NCBI RefSeq assembly: GCF_019084075.1
Contig: NZ_JAHREN010000002.1
Location: forward strand, 124,001-188,000
Direction of reading: 5' to 3'
DNA: 64,000 nt
From: Siccirubricoccus sp. G192
GTDB taxonomy: Bacteria; Pseudomonadota; Alphaproteobacteria; Acetobacterales; Acetobacteraceae
The translations under genes were made by a program, and so were the position numbers. Positions 25,569 to 34,771 of the stretch are shown here, one piece after another (within the stretch, counting starts at the first letter, position 1; each line of letters opens with the position of its first letter). The notes below the pieces were generated by a model. The model saw nothing but the letters and a program-made list of their open reading frames with translations. It did not search any database and was not told the DNA's origin.

Positions 25569-25976
25569 TCAGACTGCCTCCTTCAGCTCCTTGGCTGGCC
25601 GGAAGGCGATCTTCTTGCTCGCCTTGATCTTGATCGGCTCGCCGGTGGCTGGGTTGCGCTCCATCCGCGCCGGCCGGGCGCGGACCTGGAAGATCCCGAG
25701 GCCATTCAGCCGGATCTTGCTGCCCTTCTTGAGGTGCCTGCTGAAGGTCTGGACGAACTCACCCAGCAGGGCCTCGACCTGCCGCTTCGGCAGTTCATGG
25801 CTCTCTGCCAGGCCAGCCGCCATCTGCTTCAGGCTGATCGTGGCTGTCGCGGCGGCCGTGGCCATTGTCGGAGCGGCCTTGCGCGAGGCCGGTACCTCGG
25901 AGACGGCCGGCTGCTTCGCTGGGCCGGCCTTTGCTGGCTTCATCGTTGCGGTCTTCGCCGTCTTCGCCATGGGCAT
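25569..25976 (-). CDS. HU-family DNA-binding protein with N-terminal tail
   Basis: A 135-residue protein. The C-terminal 90 residues are an HU/IHF fold: SLKQMAAGLAESHELPKRQV, then GSKIRLNGLGIFQVRARPAR and RNPATGEPIKIKASKKIAFR, where the NPATG arm inserts into the DNA minor groove. The N-terminus adds about 45 residues rich in Ala, Lys and Pro (MAKTAKTATMKPAKAGPAKQ), like the histone-H1-type extensions in some alphaproteobacterial HU proteins. It bends and compacts DNA. The start may be 25976 or 25970. Confidence 0.88.
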   Translation of the reverse strand: MPMAKTAKTATMKPAKAGPAKQPAVSEVPASRKAAPTMATAAATATISLKQMAAGLAESHELPKRQVEALLGEFVQTFSRHLKKGSKIRLNGLGIFQVRARPARMERNPATGEPIKIKASKKIAFRPAKELKEAV

Positions 25977-26245
25977 AGTCTCCCCCCTTGTCCCAATGGC
26001 AGCACGCCATCACGGATCAGCGGCAGGAACAATGCTCTTTTGCTGCCGGTCAGGACGTCCCAGGCAAGGCGGACCAGCGGGTACGAGCACGGACAGAAGC
26101 GGCCAGACTCTGCAATGCCAGTCTGGCGGTGGGGCGCGTGAGGCGCAGCGCCACGCAGGAGGTGTCCTCGCCAGGTGGTACCCTGCTGGGTGGCTCCCGA
26201 CCGAGTGCCGCACACCGGCTCCACCCTGCACCTGCCGAGGTCAGC

Positions 26246-26557
26246 ATGGCGAAACCCCTCCTCTGGCTGGCGGCATCCCTGCCGATGCTCTTGGCCGCCT
26301 GTGTCGACCAGCGGCCCGGCGCGGCCTCCGGGAATACCCCGCTCTTCGCCATCGCCTGCACCCCGGCCACGCCCGCGGAAGGCACCGCCCAGAACCCCTC
26401 TGCCTCAGACGTGATCGCGGTGCGCGCGCGGGAGATCATCGTGACACCGCGGCCGCCGGGAGCCGAGCTCAGCTGGGTTGGGCCAGACCAGACCTCCGAG
26501 CCGGTGAGGACCTACATACCGCCCGGTCAGCGGTGCAGCATCTACCGGACGTTCTGA
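26246..26557 (+). CDS. Small predicted lipoprotein
   Basis: A 103-residue protein with a lipoprotein signal: MAKPLLWLAASLPMLLAAC, where the lipobox LAAC puts Cys at residue 19. The mature part is short and has two more Cys residues (IACTPATP and QRCSIY) that could form a disulfide. It ends IPPGQRCSIYRTF. Anchoring to the outer membrane is expected from the signal. Family and function are unknown. It is monocistronic and converges with a protease fragment. Confidence 0.7.
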   Translation: MAKPLLWLAASLPMLLAACVDQRPGAASGNTPLFAIACTPATPAEGTAQNPSASDVIAVRAREIIVTPRPPGAELSWVGPDQTSEPVRTYIPPGQRCSIYRTF

Positions 26558-26578
26558 AGCTCGGTCTCGGCTGCGAGC

Positions 26579-27040
26579 CTATGGGCTATGCCGGCATCCG
26601 GCTCGCCATGCGGAGCCCGAGGGATGCGGGGCCTCCAGCAGGCACCGAGCCTCGGCCAGCACGGCATCGGCGTCGAGGACGAAGACGCGCCGCTCGGTGC
26701 CGAAGGCGAGGCCGCCAAGGTCCACCCCGGTGAGCAGGGCCGCGAGCTCGGCGGCCAGGGTTTCCTGCATGGCCGCGGTCACGATCCCCACGAGGCTGCC
26801 GTCCCGGTCGACCACCGGGCCACCGGAATAGCTCATCAGCGCTGGCAGGCGGGCGACGAAGCCCGGGCCGGAGCCGGGCAGGAGGCGGGAGGGCGACACC
26901 ACCGATCCCACGGCAACGGCGCGTCCAAGCCGGTGCGGGCCCACCGCCCAGACCGGGTCTCCGGCGCGCGGTGGCATGGCGGCGGCCTGCGGCGGGGCCG
27001 TGAGGAAGCCCTCCGGCATGACGAGGATGGCGAGGCCGAG
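26579..27040 (-). pseudogene. Trypsin-like protease fragment (C-terminal part)
   Basis: On the minus strand, a frame reads LAILVMPEGF, GDPVWAVGPHRLGRAVAVGS, PALMSYSGGPVVDRDGSLVG and IVTAAMQETL. SYSGGPVVD is the catalytic Ser motif (GxSGGP) of trypsin-like/HtrA-like serine proteases, and the following residues fit the end of that fold. The His and Asp motifs that should come earlier are missing; upstream the sequence switches to the ScpA-like fragment on the other strand near 27040. The piece is therefore truncated at its N-terminus by a rearrangement. Confidence 0.6.
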
Positions 27041-27439
27041 CCCGCGGCCGCGGCCGCGGCGCTGCCGGCGGCCGACCTTACCGAGCTGCTGCGGGCCTGC
27101 CTCAAACTGCTGGAGCTGCCGCTGCACGAGCGGGTCTATCGGCCGCAGCCCCCCGCCCTCTGGCGGGTGCCGGATGCGCTGGCGCGGCTCTGCCGGCTGC
27201 TGCCCGGCCTGCCGCACGGCGCGCCGCTCGCGCGCTTCCTGCCGCCGCCAGGGGAGGGGGGGCGCGACCGCCTGCAGCGCCGGGCGGCGCTGGCCAGCAC
27301 GCTCCTGGCCGGCCTGGAGCTGGCCCGCGACGGCGCCGCTGCGCTCGATCAGGACGCGGCCTTCGGGCCCATCCAGCTCCGGGCAAGGCCCCCAGAGGTC
27401 GGTATCACCGTGAACCTCGCGCCCGAACAGGCCGCCTGA
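27041..27439 (+). pseudogene. ScpA-like C-terminal fragment
   Basis: A plus-strand frame reads LTELLRACLKLLELPLHERV, ALWRVPDALARLCRLLPGLP and RRAALASTLLAGLELARDGA, ending EQAA at 27439. The last block (ASTLLAGLELARDG followed by FGPI) is typical of the C-terminal winged helix of segregation and condensation protein A (ScpA kleisin). The N-terminal SMC-binding part is absent, so this is a fragment that begins at the junction with the protease piece. It ends 32 bases before the SNF2 helicase gene. Confidence 0.5.
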
Positions 27440-27471
27440 CGGTTCCGGCACCGCTGCGGCCACCGGCTTGC

Positions 27472-30225
27472 ATGGCCGCGGCCTTTCTGGTGACCGTTGC
27501 CGCCGACATGTCCCATCTCGGCCTGCGCCTCACCCCCCAGGGCCGCCTGGTCTGCGAGCCTGTCGCCGACGCGCCCGAACTGGACGAGGCCGTGGCCATG
27601 CGGCTGGGCGAGGCCTTCGCCCGCGGCAGCGGCGACGGGCTGCTGCGGCTTGGGGCTGGCGAGGCCGGCCAAGTGCTGCCGCCCGCCTTCGTTTGGTGGC
27701 GTGACTTCGCCGCGCGCTACGTGGCGACGCTCTGCACGCACACCGCCGGTGCCGAGGGTGGGTCGGCCGACGCGGTCGTGCCGACCGAGGTGCCGGCGCC
27801 TGACCGGGCGGAGCTCGATGCCCTGGTGCTGACCGCGCCGATGATGCCGGGGGCCGAGTACCTGACCGCCGAGGTGCTGCGTGAGCTCTGGGCCGCGCTG
27901 GCGAGGGCGCTCGCGGACGCCCTGGCCGCCTCCGGGGCCGGGCTGCAGGAACTGCTCAGGCAGCTGAACCCGGCCTGGAACCTGGTCGGTCGAGTGCACT
28001 TCAACCTCGCCGAGAACCGCCGCGATCCCGAGGCGCCCTTCGCCTTCCTGGCGACCTATGCCTCGCGGCTCTCCGCTCAGGCCAGGGTGCAGCACCTGCC
28101 GCTGGGCCAGGCGTTGCGCGAGTACGGCGGGGCCGCGAACCGCCCCAGGCTGCTCTCGCTCCTGCTGCCGGTGCAGCGCGCCGCCGAGAGCTGCGCCTGG
28201 CTGCGGCCGATGGTCGAGAGCGGCGAGATCTTCCACCCCCTGCGCTGGAGCCCGCAGGAGGCCGCGCGCCTGCTGGCCAGCGCGCCCGAGCTGGAGCGCG
28301 CCGGCGTGGTGCTGCGCATGCCGGCGGGGTGGCAGGCCGGCCGCCCGGCGCGGCCGCAGGTCACCGCCACGGTTGGCGACCGCGCGCCGTCGAAGCTGGG
28401 GCTGGACGGGCTGCTCGACTTCTCCCTGGCGGTGATGCTGGATGGCGAGGCGCTCAGCGAAGCCGAGATCGAGCGGCTACTCGCCGGCACCGACACGCTG
28501 GTGCTGCTGCGCGGCCGCTGGGTCGAGGTCGACCGCGAGCGGCTCGGCCGCGCCCTGGCGCAATCCCGAGCGGCGGAGGAGCTCGCGCGGAAGGAGGGGC
28601 TGCGCTTCGCAGAGGCGATGCGCTTGCTGGCCGGCGCCGGCCTCACCCGGGAGGTGGCCGACGCCGCCTCGGCGGCCGAATGGTCGCGGGTGACCGCCGG
28701 GCCCTGGCTGGCCGAGACGCTGCGCGCCTTGCGGGCGCCGAAGGCGGGCAGCATCGACCCCGGCGCGGCGCTGCGCGGCACGCTGCGGCCCTACCAGCAG
28801 GCCGGCCTGCAATGGCTGCATCTGCTGTCCGGCCTCGGCCTCGGGGCCTGCCTCGCCGACGACATGGGGCTCGGCAAGACGATCCAGGTGCTGGCGCTGC
28901 TGCTGGTGCAGCGGCAGCGCGCCCAAGGCACGAGGCTGGCGCCCTGCCTGCTGGTGGCCCCAGCCTCGCTACTGGCCAACTGGGCGGCGGAGATCGCGCG
29001 CTTCGCCCCTGATCTGCAGGCTCGGGTCGTGCACCCGTCGGTGATGCCGCCCGAGGAGATCAGGCGCTTCACGGCGGCCGAGGCGGCGGAGCTGGACCTG
29101 GTCATCACCAGCTACGGCACGCTGCTGCGCCTGCCCGCGCTCGCCGGGATCGGCTGGCGCCTGGCCATCCTTGACGAGGCGCAGGCGATCAAGAACCCGG
29201 CCGCCAAGCAGACCCGGGCAGCGAAGGCGCTGAAGGCCCAGGCACGGATCGCGCTGACCGGAACGCCGGTCGAGAACAGCCTCGGCGACCTGTGGTCGAT
29301 CTTCGACTTCATCAACCCGGGCCTGCTCGGGACGGCGCGGCAGTTCGGCAGCTACACCAAGGGCTTGGCAGAGCGGGCGCACAATCCCTATGGCCCGCTG
29401 CGCGAGCTGACACGTCCCTACATCCTGCGGCGCATGAAGACCGACCGCTCGATCATCGCCGATCTGCCCGACAAGTCCGAGGTGACGGCGCACTGCCACC
29501 TGAGCCGGCGCCAGGCGGCCCTGTATGCGCGTGTGGTCGAGGATCTGGCGCGCGACCTGGCAGAGGGCGCCGACGGGATCCGGCGGCGGGGCGTCGTGCT
29601 GGCGACGCTGCTGCGCCTCAAGCAGATCTGCAACCACCCATCGCAGTGGCTGGACGACGACGGCTGGGCCGAGGCGGACAGCGGCAAGCTCGCCCGGCTG
29701 CGCGAGATCGCCGAGGTGGCGGCGGCGCGGCAGGAGAAGATGCTGGTCTTCACGCAGTTCCGCGAGGCGACGGCGCCGCTGGCGGCGTTCCTCGAGGGCA
29801 TCTTCGGCCGGGCTGGTCTGGTACTGCACGGCGGAACCGCGGTGGGGCGGCGGCAGGCGCTGGTGCGGCGCTTCCAGGAGTCCGAGGCCTCGCCGTTCTT
29901 CGTGCTGTCGCTCAAGGCCGGCGGCTCCGGGCTGACGCTGACGGCGGCGTCGCATGTCGTGCACTTCGACCGCTGGTGGAACCCGGCGGTCGAGAATCAG
30001 GCCACCGACCGGGCCTACCGGATCGGCCAGCGGAAGAACGTCCTCGTGCACAAGTTCGTCTGCCGCGGCACCGTCGAGGAGCGGATTGCGGACCTGCTCG
30101 CATCGAAGCGGGAGCTGTCCGATATCGTACTGGCCGGCGGTGACGAGATCGATCTCACCGGAATGACCGACGCGGCGCTGCTGCGGCTGGTTGCCCTCGA
30201 CCTGAACGCCGCAATGCGGGATTGA
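27472..30225 (+). CDS. SNF2-family DEAD/DEAH-box helicase
   Basis: A 917-residue ATPase. The C-terminal half is a full Swi2/Snf2 motor: DDMGLGKT (Walker A, about residues 462-469), VAPASLLANW, ILDEAQAIKN (motif II, about 565-574), ALTGTPVENSLGDLWSIFDF (motif III), then LVFTQF, LSLKAGGSGLTL and DRAYRIGQ (motifs IV-VI). The N-terminal 400 residues form the bacterial SNF2-associated region. It translocates on double-stranded DNA; the bacterial cellular role is not settled. Start may be 27472 or ATG 27508. The stop overlaps the start region of the SWIM-finger partner, so they form an operon. Confidence 0.93.
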   Translation: MAAAFLVTVAADMSHLGLRLTPQGRLVCEPVADAPELDEAVAMRLGEAFARGSGDGLLRLGAGEAGQVLPPAFVWWRDFAARYVATLCTHTAGAEGGSADAVVPTEVPAPDRAELDALVLTAPMMPGAEYLTAEVLRELWAALARALADALAASGAGLQELLRQLNPAWNLVGRVHFNLAENRRDPEAPFAFLATYASRLSAQARVQHLPLGQALREYGGAANRPRLLSLLLPVQRAAESCAWLRPMVESGEIFHPLRWSPQEAARLLASAPELERAGVVLRMPAGWQAGRPARPQVTATVGDRAPSKLGLDGLLDFSLAVMLDGEALSEAEIERLLAGTDTLVLLRGRWVEVDRERLGRALAQSRAAEELARKEGLRFAEAMRLLAGAGLTREVADAASAAEWSRVTAGPWLAETLRALRAPKAGSIDPGAALRGTLRPYQQAGLQWLHLLSGLGLGACLADDMGLGKTIQVLALLLVQRQRAQGTRLAPCLLVAPASLLANWAAEIARFAPDLQARVVHPSVMPPEEIRRFTAAEAAELDLVITSYGTLLRLPALAGIGWRLAILDEAQAIKNPAAKQTRAAKALKAQARIALTGTPVENSLGDLWSIFDFINPGLLGTARQFGSYTKGLAERAHNPYGPLRELTRPYILRRMKTDRSIIADLPDKSEVTAHCHLSRRQAALYARVVEDLARDLAEGADGIRRRGVVLATLLRLKQICNHPSQWLDDDGWAEADSGKLARLREIAEVAAARQEKMLVFTQFREATAPLAAFLEGIFGRAGLVLHGGTAVGRRQALVRRFQESEASPFFVLSLKAGGSGLTLTAASHVVHFDRWWNPAVENQATDRAYRIGQRKNVLVHKFVCRGTVEERIADLLASKRELSDIVLAGGDEIDLTGMTDAALLRLVALDLNAAMRD

Positions 30226-30230
30226 CGCCG

Positions 30231-31301
30231 ATGTCGCGCGACTACGAAGGAGAATGGCCCCCGTACGTCCCGGTCGCGGAACGCCGGCGCAAGGCCGCGC
30301 GGATCGCGGAACGGCTGCACCGGAAGGGGCAGGTGCTGGCGCCGGTGGCGATCTCCGGGCGCGCGATCGCCACCACCGCCTGGGGCAAGGCATGGTGTGA
30401 CAACATGGAGTCCTACCGGGACTACGAGAGCCGCCTGCCACGCGGCCGCACCTACCTGCGCAATGGCTCGGTGCTCGACCTGCAGATCGCGCCGGGCGAA
30501 GTGACGGCCCTGGTCAACGGGTCCGAGCTGTACCGGATCACGGTGCGCATCGGGCGGCTCCCAGTGACGGCCTGGCGGCGGATCTGCGCCGACTGTGCAG
30601 GGCGCATCGACTCCCTTGTCGAGCTCCTGCAGGCACGGTTCTCCAAGGCGGTCATGGAGCGCCTCTGCCGCCAACAGGGCGGGCTGTTCCCGCGGCCGTC
30701 CGAGATTCGCTTCACCTGCAGCTGCCCGGACAACGCGTCGCTCTGCAAGCACGTGGCGGCGGTGCTGTACGGCGTCGGGGCGCGGCTGGACCACAAGCCG
30801 GAGCTGCTGTTCCGGCTGCGTGCCGTCGACGAGGCGGAGCTGGTGGCCGGCATCGGGACGGACCTGCCGATGGCGAAGGCGGTGCCTGCCGCCGGCAGGG
30901 TGCTGGAGGAAGACCAGGTCGCGGCGCTGTTCGGCCTGGACATCGACACGGCGGGCGCGCCCGGGGCCGTGCGGCAGCCCGGGAAGCCCGCGGCATCCCG
31001 CGTGCGCAGCCCGCCGGCCGTGCCGAAGGCCACACCGCGCGCCGCCAAGCCCGGCGAGGCAGGTGCCAAAAAGGTGGCCGGGAAGCAGACGCCGACGGCG
31101 CCACGGAAGGGCGCGACAAAGATCGGACCTGCCGCTGCTCCATCGACGGTCAAGCCAAGCGCCGCAAGATCGCCAAAGGCGGGAAGGCCGCGCGCCGTCG
31201 TGCACGGAGGCGGAACGCCCGTGGCAGCTTCGGACCAGCCCGCCGGCTCCCGGCGGCGTTCGATAGCGCCGCGTCCGGTATCGAAGTCGAAGCGGCCATG
31301 A
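30231..31301 (+). CDS. SWIM zinc-finger protein, SNF2 partner
   Basis: A 356-residue protein. The SWIM motif is FTCSCPDNASLCKHVAAVLY (about residues 161-180; CxC then CxH zinc ligands). The N-terminus begins MSRDYEGEWPPYVPVAER, typical of the SWIM proteins encoded next to bacterial SNF2 helicases. The C-terminal 120 residues are a Lys/Ala/Pro/Arg-rich disordered tail that probably binds nucleic acid. It lies directly behind the helicase gene (the ATG at 30231 is 5 bases past its stop), so the two are expected to work together. The tail length is unusual. Confidence 0.88.
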   Translation: MSRDYEGEWPPYVPVAERRRKAARIAERLHRKGQVLAPVAISGRAIATTAWGKAWCDNMESYRDYESRLPRGRTYLRNGSVLDLQIAPGEVTALVNGSELYRITVRIGRLPVTAWRRICADCAGRIDSLVELLQARFSKAVMERLCRQQGGLFPRPSEIRFTCSCPDNASLCKHVAAVLYGVGARLDHKPELLFRLRAVDEAELVAGIGTDLPMAKAVPAAGRVLEEDQVAALFGLDIDTAGAPGAVRQPGKPAASRVRSPPAVPKATPRAAKPGEAGAKKVAGKQTPTAPRKGATKIGPAAAPSTVKPSAARSPKAGRPRAVVHGGGTPVAASDQPAGSRRRSIAPRPVSKSKRP

Positions 31302-31325
31302 TCGATGAAAGAGGCCTGCCGGCAG

Positions 31326-32336
31326 CTTGGTGCACGGGTCGCTCAATCGGGCGCCTTTGAATAGGCTGGCATGGGGGCGAGCCCTCGAACAGTGAGGAAG
31401 GCCCGCCATGCCGTTCAAGACCAACGCCGATCGCCGGCACCATATCCCGCGACAGCGCCAGAAGGTGACCAACTGGGCTGAATACGAGGCCGGCCTGCGT
31501 GCCCGCGGCAGCCTCATCGTGTGGTTCTCGGAGGAGGCGATCCAGGGCTGGCGAGCCGAGGTGCGCACCGGCCGAGGCGGCCAGCCGAAGTACTCGAACC
31601 TGGCGATCGCCACCGCCCTGACGCTGCGCGCCACCATGAGCCGCCGGGCGGAGACGCTGGAGGTGCCGCGGCCGCGTTGCGGGCGCACCCCCGTGCACCT
31701 GCTGGTCGACAGCACGGGGCTACGGCTGTGCGGCCCTGGCGATTGGTTGGAGGAGAAGCACGGCACCCAGCGGCGCCGGTCGTGGAGGAAGCTCCACCTG
31801 GCCACGGATGCCGACACTGGTTACATTGTCGCGTCGGCGCTGACCGACAAGGATGCCGACGACGGCTCGCTGGTCGGCCCCCTGCTCGACCAGATTGATG
31901 GCCCGGTGGTGTCCTTCACCGCCGACGGCGCCTTCGACCGGGACGACGTCCACACCGAGGTCACGGCGCGGCATCCCGACGCAGTTGTCGTCATCCCGCC
32001 GCGCTCGAGCGCTGTGCCGAGCGCCACCGCCGAGATCGCGCCGACGCAGCGGGACGCGCATCTACAATGCATTGCCGAGCGCGGCCGGATGGGCTGGCAG
32101 AAGGCCTCCGGCTACAACTTCCGTGCTCTGGTGGAGTCCGACATCTCGAGATGGAAGCGCGTCATTGGTGACGGACTGCGCTCGCGCACTGACGGACGGC
32201 AGGAGACGGAAGTGGCCATAGCTACGAACGCGCTGAACCGTATGCTTGAGCTCGGGCGCCCGAAGTACATCCGGGTCGCATGATCCCGAATGCCGGTAGG
32301 GCCCACTGCGTTCATGCTGCCCACCGGTGCAACAAG
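31326..32336 (+). mobile_element. IS5-family element, internally deleted
   Basis: Imperfect terminal repeats: CTTGGTGCACGGGT at 31326 and, on the opposite strand from 32336, CTTGTTGCACCGGT. These resemble the ends of the second IS5-type copy at 42520-43610 (GGCGCTGGTGCATGGA). The element has a single transposase gene with an in-frame deletion. No convincing target duplication was found. It truncates the ISKra4 pseudogene that follows. Confidence 0.7.
31408..32283 (+). pseudogene. IS5-family transposase with internal deletion
   Basis: A 291-residue frame related to the 323-residue transposase at 42576. The start (MPFKTNADRRHHIPRQRQKV) and end align throughout: LLVDSTGLRLCGPG (first Asp), TADGAFDRDDVHTEV (second Asp), GYNFRALVESDISRWKRVIG (Glu region). 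The region between LTLRATM and SRRAETLEVP lacks about 40 residues that the other copy has (LVFHLALRQAEG to DHTTLS). The frame is kept. Loss of this part, just before the first catalytic Asp, probably abolishes activity. Confidence 0.75.
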
Positions 32337-33413
32337 GTGGGCGCAGGTGGACGAACACTGCCGCAGCCGGCGCCGCTGCGACCGGTGCGGGGCGCAGCGC
32401 CCGCTCAAAGACCGGCGGCCACGGCGATTGATCTCGCTGTTCGGGGTGGTGGAGGTGCGTGCCCCCCCGCTTCGGCCCGTGCCGGTGCGGTGTCGCCTGC
32501 CGGCGGGCGATCACGCCGGTGGCGGAGATCATGCCCGACCGTTGCACGCCGGAGTATGAGCGCGTCGTTGCCGCCATGGGTGCCGCGCTGCCCTACCGCC
32601 GAGCCCTGAAGCTGCTGGGCGAGTTTTTCCCGCTGGAGCATGCCCCCGCGGTCGAGACCACGCGGCAGCGAACCCTGCGGGTTGGTGCCCGGCTCGAGCG
32701 CGCGACACCCACGCTTCCTCAACCGCCCGCTGCGGTACCTGAGGCGAGTTCGATTGCGCTCGCCATTGACGGCGGCCACCTGCGGTCGGTGCGCCGCTAC
32801 CAAGTGCGCTCCTTCGAGGTTTTTGTTGCCCAGATCAGCGGCGACGAGGGCAAGTCTGTCGTGTTCAGCAGCGTGCCGGCCGAGGCGGACCGGCAGCAAC
32901 AACAGTTGCGGGGTGTGCTGCTCCGCCTCGGCGCGACGTCGCGAACGCCGGTGACCATCCTGAGTGATGGCGCCGATGGGTCGCGCTCGCTCGGTGAGGC
33001 GGCCTGCATCGGTCCGATCAACCATGTGCTCGACTGATTTCATCTTGCCATGCGCATCCAGCATGTGGCGCAGGCGGCCAAGGGCTGGTCGGCCGACACG
33101 CCGGAAGAGCGTGAGGACGGCGCACGGCTGGCCGACGCGGTCGAGCGCATCCGATGGCGTCTCTGGCACGGCCAGGTGCGGCGCGCTCTCGATCTCATCG
33201 GCGAGACACTGGCGTGGCTCGAGGGCATGCCCGACGCGGAACTGGCCGCCGCGGCGAAGGTGGCGGCATTGCTGCGCGGGCTCGAGACCTACGTCGCCGG
33301 GCAGGCCGGCCTGATCATCGACTACGCGACGGCACGGCGCAGCGACGAGCCGATCTCGACGGCGACCACGGAGAGCACGGTGCAGTGGCTGCTGCACCGT
33401 CGGATGGGCGCCA
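32337..33413 (+). pseudogene. ISKra4-family transposase, broken
   Basis: Pieces of one transposase in two frames. The first (WAQVDEHCRSRRRCDRCGAQ, LISLFGVVEVRAP) shifts at a run of seven C (32462-32468); dropping one C gives ..VRAPRFGPCRCG and leads into EIMPDRCTPEYERVVAAMGA and VTILSDGADGSRSLGEAACI. At 33035-33037 the codon expected to be TGG (Trp of DWFHLAMRIQ) is TGA. The frame continues to HRRMGA and then departs at about 33413, where IS4-type sequence begins. The N-terminus is cut by the preceding IS5. This subgroup differs from the ISKra4 copy at 8294. Confidence 0.75.
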
Positions 33414-33601
33414 ACCCTCAGGGTTCCCCTCATTCCGGTCTGACATTGGGCGACATGAACGAACCAGGCGGTTGGTGTCTGGTTGCTGGAAAGAATCGGG
33501 CGGAGCCGATGCTGGTTCTGTTCTGACGTCATCAGGCAGCGCGTTGCCTTCCGAGCTATGCTCTGATTCGACAGCGCCCCACTCTGCGGGATGGGGGCGC
33601 G

Positions 33602-34621
33602 ATGCGGAGCAAGCAGATCTCCGTGGCGACGGTGGAGCAGTTCCTCGGAGGCGTGTTCGGCCAGGACCTGCATGCCAAGCGCGTGCAGTCCCTGGCGGGC
33701 GCCACGCTGGGGGTAATGCGGAGCTGCTCGCTGGCGGTGTCGCTGATCGGCCAGGGCTTGGCATTGGCGCGCGGCCTGAAGACCAAGCATGCCGTCAAGC
33801 AAGTCGACCGCCTGCTGTCCAACCCGGGCATCGACGTCGACGCCCTGCTGCCGCACTGGGTCCGCCATGTGATCGGCCAGCGTCCGGCGATCACCGTGGC
33901 GATGGACTGGACCGAGTTCGCCGCCGACGGCCAGGCCACGCTGATGCTCTCGCTGCTCTGCCGCCATGGTCGGGCCACACCGCTGTTCTGGTTGAGCGTC
34001 GAGACGGCGACCTTGAAGGACCGCCGCAACGGTTACGAGTACCAGGCGCTGGTCCGCCTGGCCGAGGCGCTGCCCGTCGGAATCAAGGTCTGCCTCGTTG
34101 CCGACCGCGGCTTTGGCGACCGCAAGCTCTACCGGCTGCTGACCGAAGAGCTGAAGTTCGACTTCGCCATCCGCTTCCGCGGCAACATCACGGTCACCGC
34201 CGCCGACGGCGAGGCCCGGCACGCTGCTGACTGGCTCGGCAAGGGCGGCCGCGCACGCATCCTGCGCGGTGCCACCGTCACCGCCGACGCCTACCCCGTC
34301 CCCGCCGTCCTCTGCGTGCAGGCCAAGGACATGAAGGAGCCCTGGTGCCTGGCCAGCAGCACCGACCTGCCACCCGCCGACCTCATCAAGCTCTACGCCC
34401 GGCGCTGGGGCATCGAGTGCGGGTTCAGAGATGCCAAGGATCCGCGCTTCGGCATGGGCATGGGCGAGATCCACCTCAGCTCCCCGGCCCGCCGCGACCG
34501 CCTCTGGCTGATCGCCGCCTTCAGCATCGCCCTGCTGACCCTGCTCGGCACCGCAGGCGAGGAACTCGGCTATGACGTACGCGCCGTGGCCGCCCCACCT
34601 AGCGAAACGCCTCGGCGATAG
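33602..34621 (+). CDS. IS4-family transposase, C-terminus altered
   Basis: A 339-residue DDE transposase. The first Asp is in VAMDWTEFAADG (about residue 102), the second in VADRGFGDRKLY (about 166), and the IS4 hallmark Y(2)R(3)E(6)K is YARRWGIECGFRDAK (about 266-280). The final residues (DVRAVAAPPSETPRR) do not look like the family, in which further sequence is usual after the LGYD segment, so the last part has probably been replaced by other sequence. Activity doubtful. The flanks (33414-33601 and 34622-34771) hold no other gene; exact IS ends were not found. Confidence 0.75.
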   Translation: MRSKQISVATVEQFLGGVFGQDLHAKRVQSLAGATLGVMRSCSLAVSLIGQGLALARGLKTKHAVKQVDRLLSNPGIDVDALLPHWVRHVIGQRPAITVAMDWTEFAADGQATLMLSLLCRHGRATPLFWLSVETATLKDRRNGYEYQALVRLAEALPVGIKVCLVADRGFGDRKLYRLLTEELKFDFAIRFRGNITVTAADGEARHAADWLGKGGRARILRGATVTADAYPVPAVLCVQAKDMKEPWCLASSTDLPPADLIKLYARRWGIECGFRDAKDPRFGMGMGEIHLSSPARRDRLWLIAAFSIALLTLLGTAGEELGYDVRAVAAPPSETPRR

Positions 34622-34771
34622 GGCCGTGTTGTCGGTCTCTGGCTGACGGAGGCGGACATGGAGGCGGAGACTGAGGCCACGAGTACTCATACGAGATGGG
34701 GTGGACGGCCCCCCACGGCATCGATGTGCCAGGATGCGGGTCGTGTGAACCTGCAGGAGGAGCCGCCCACT

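Noticed and set aside
28969..31817. Long minus-strand frames opposite the SNF2 and SWIM genes
   Set aside because: Composition is that of an antisense reading and no start or motif supports them.
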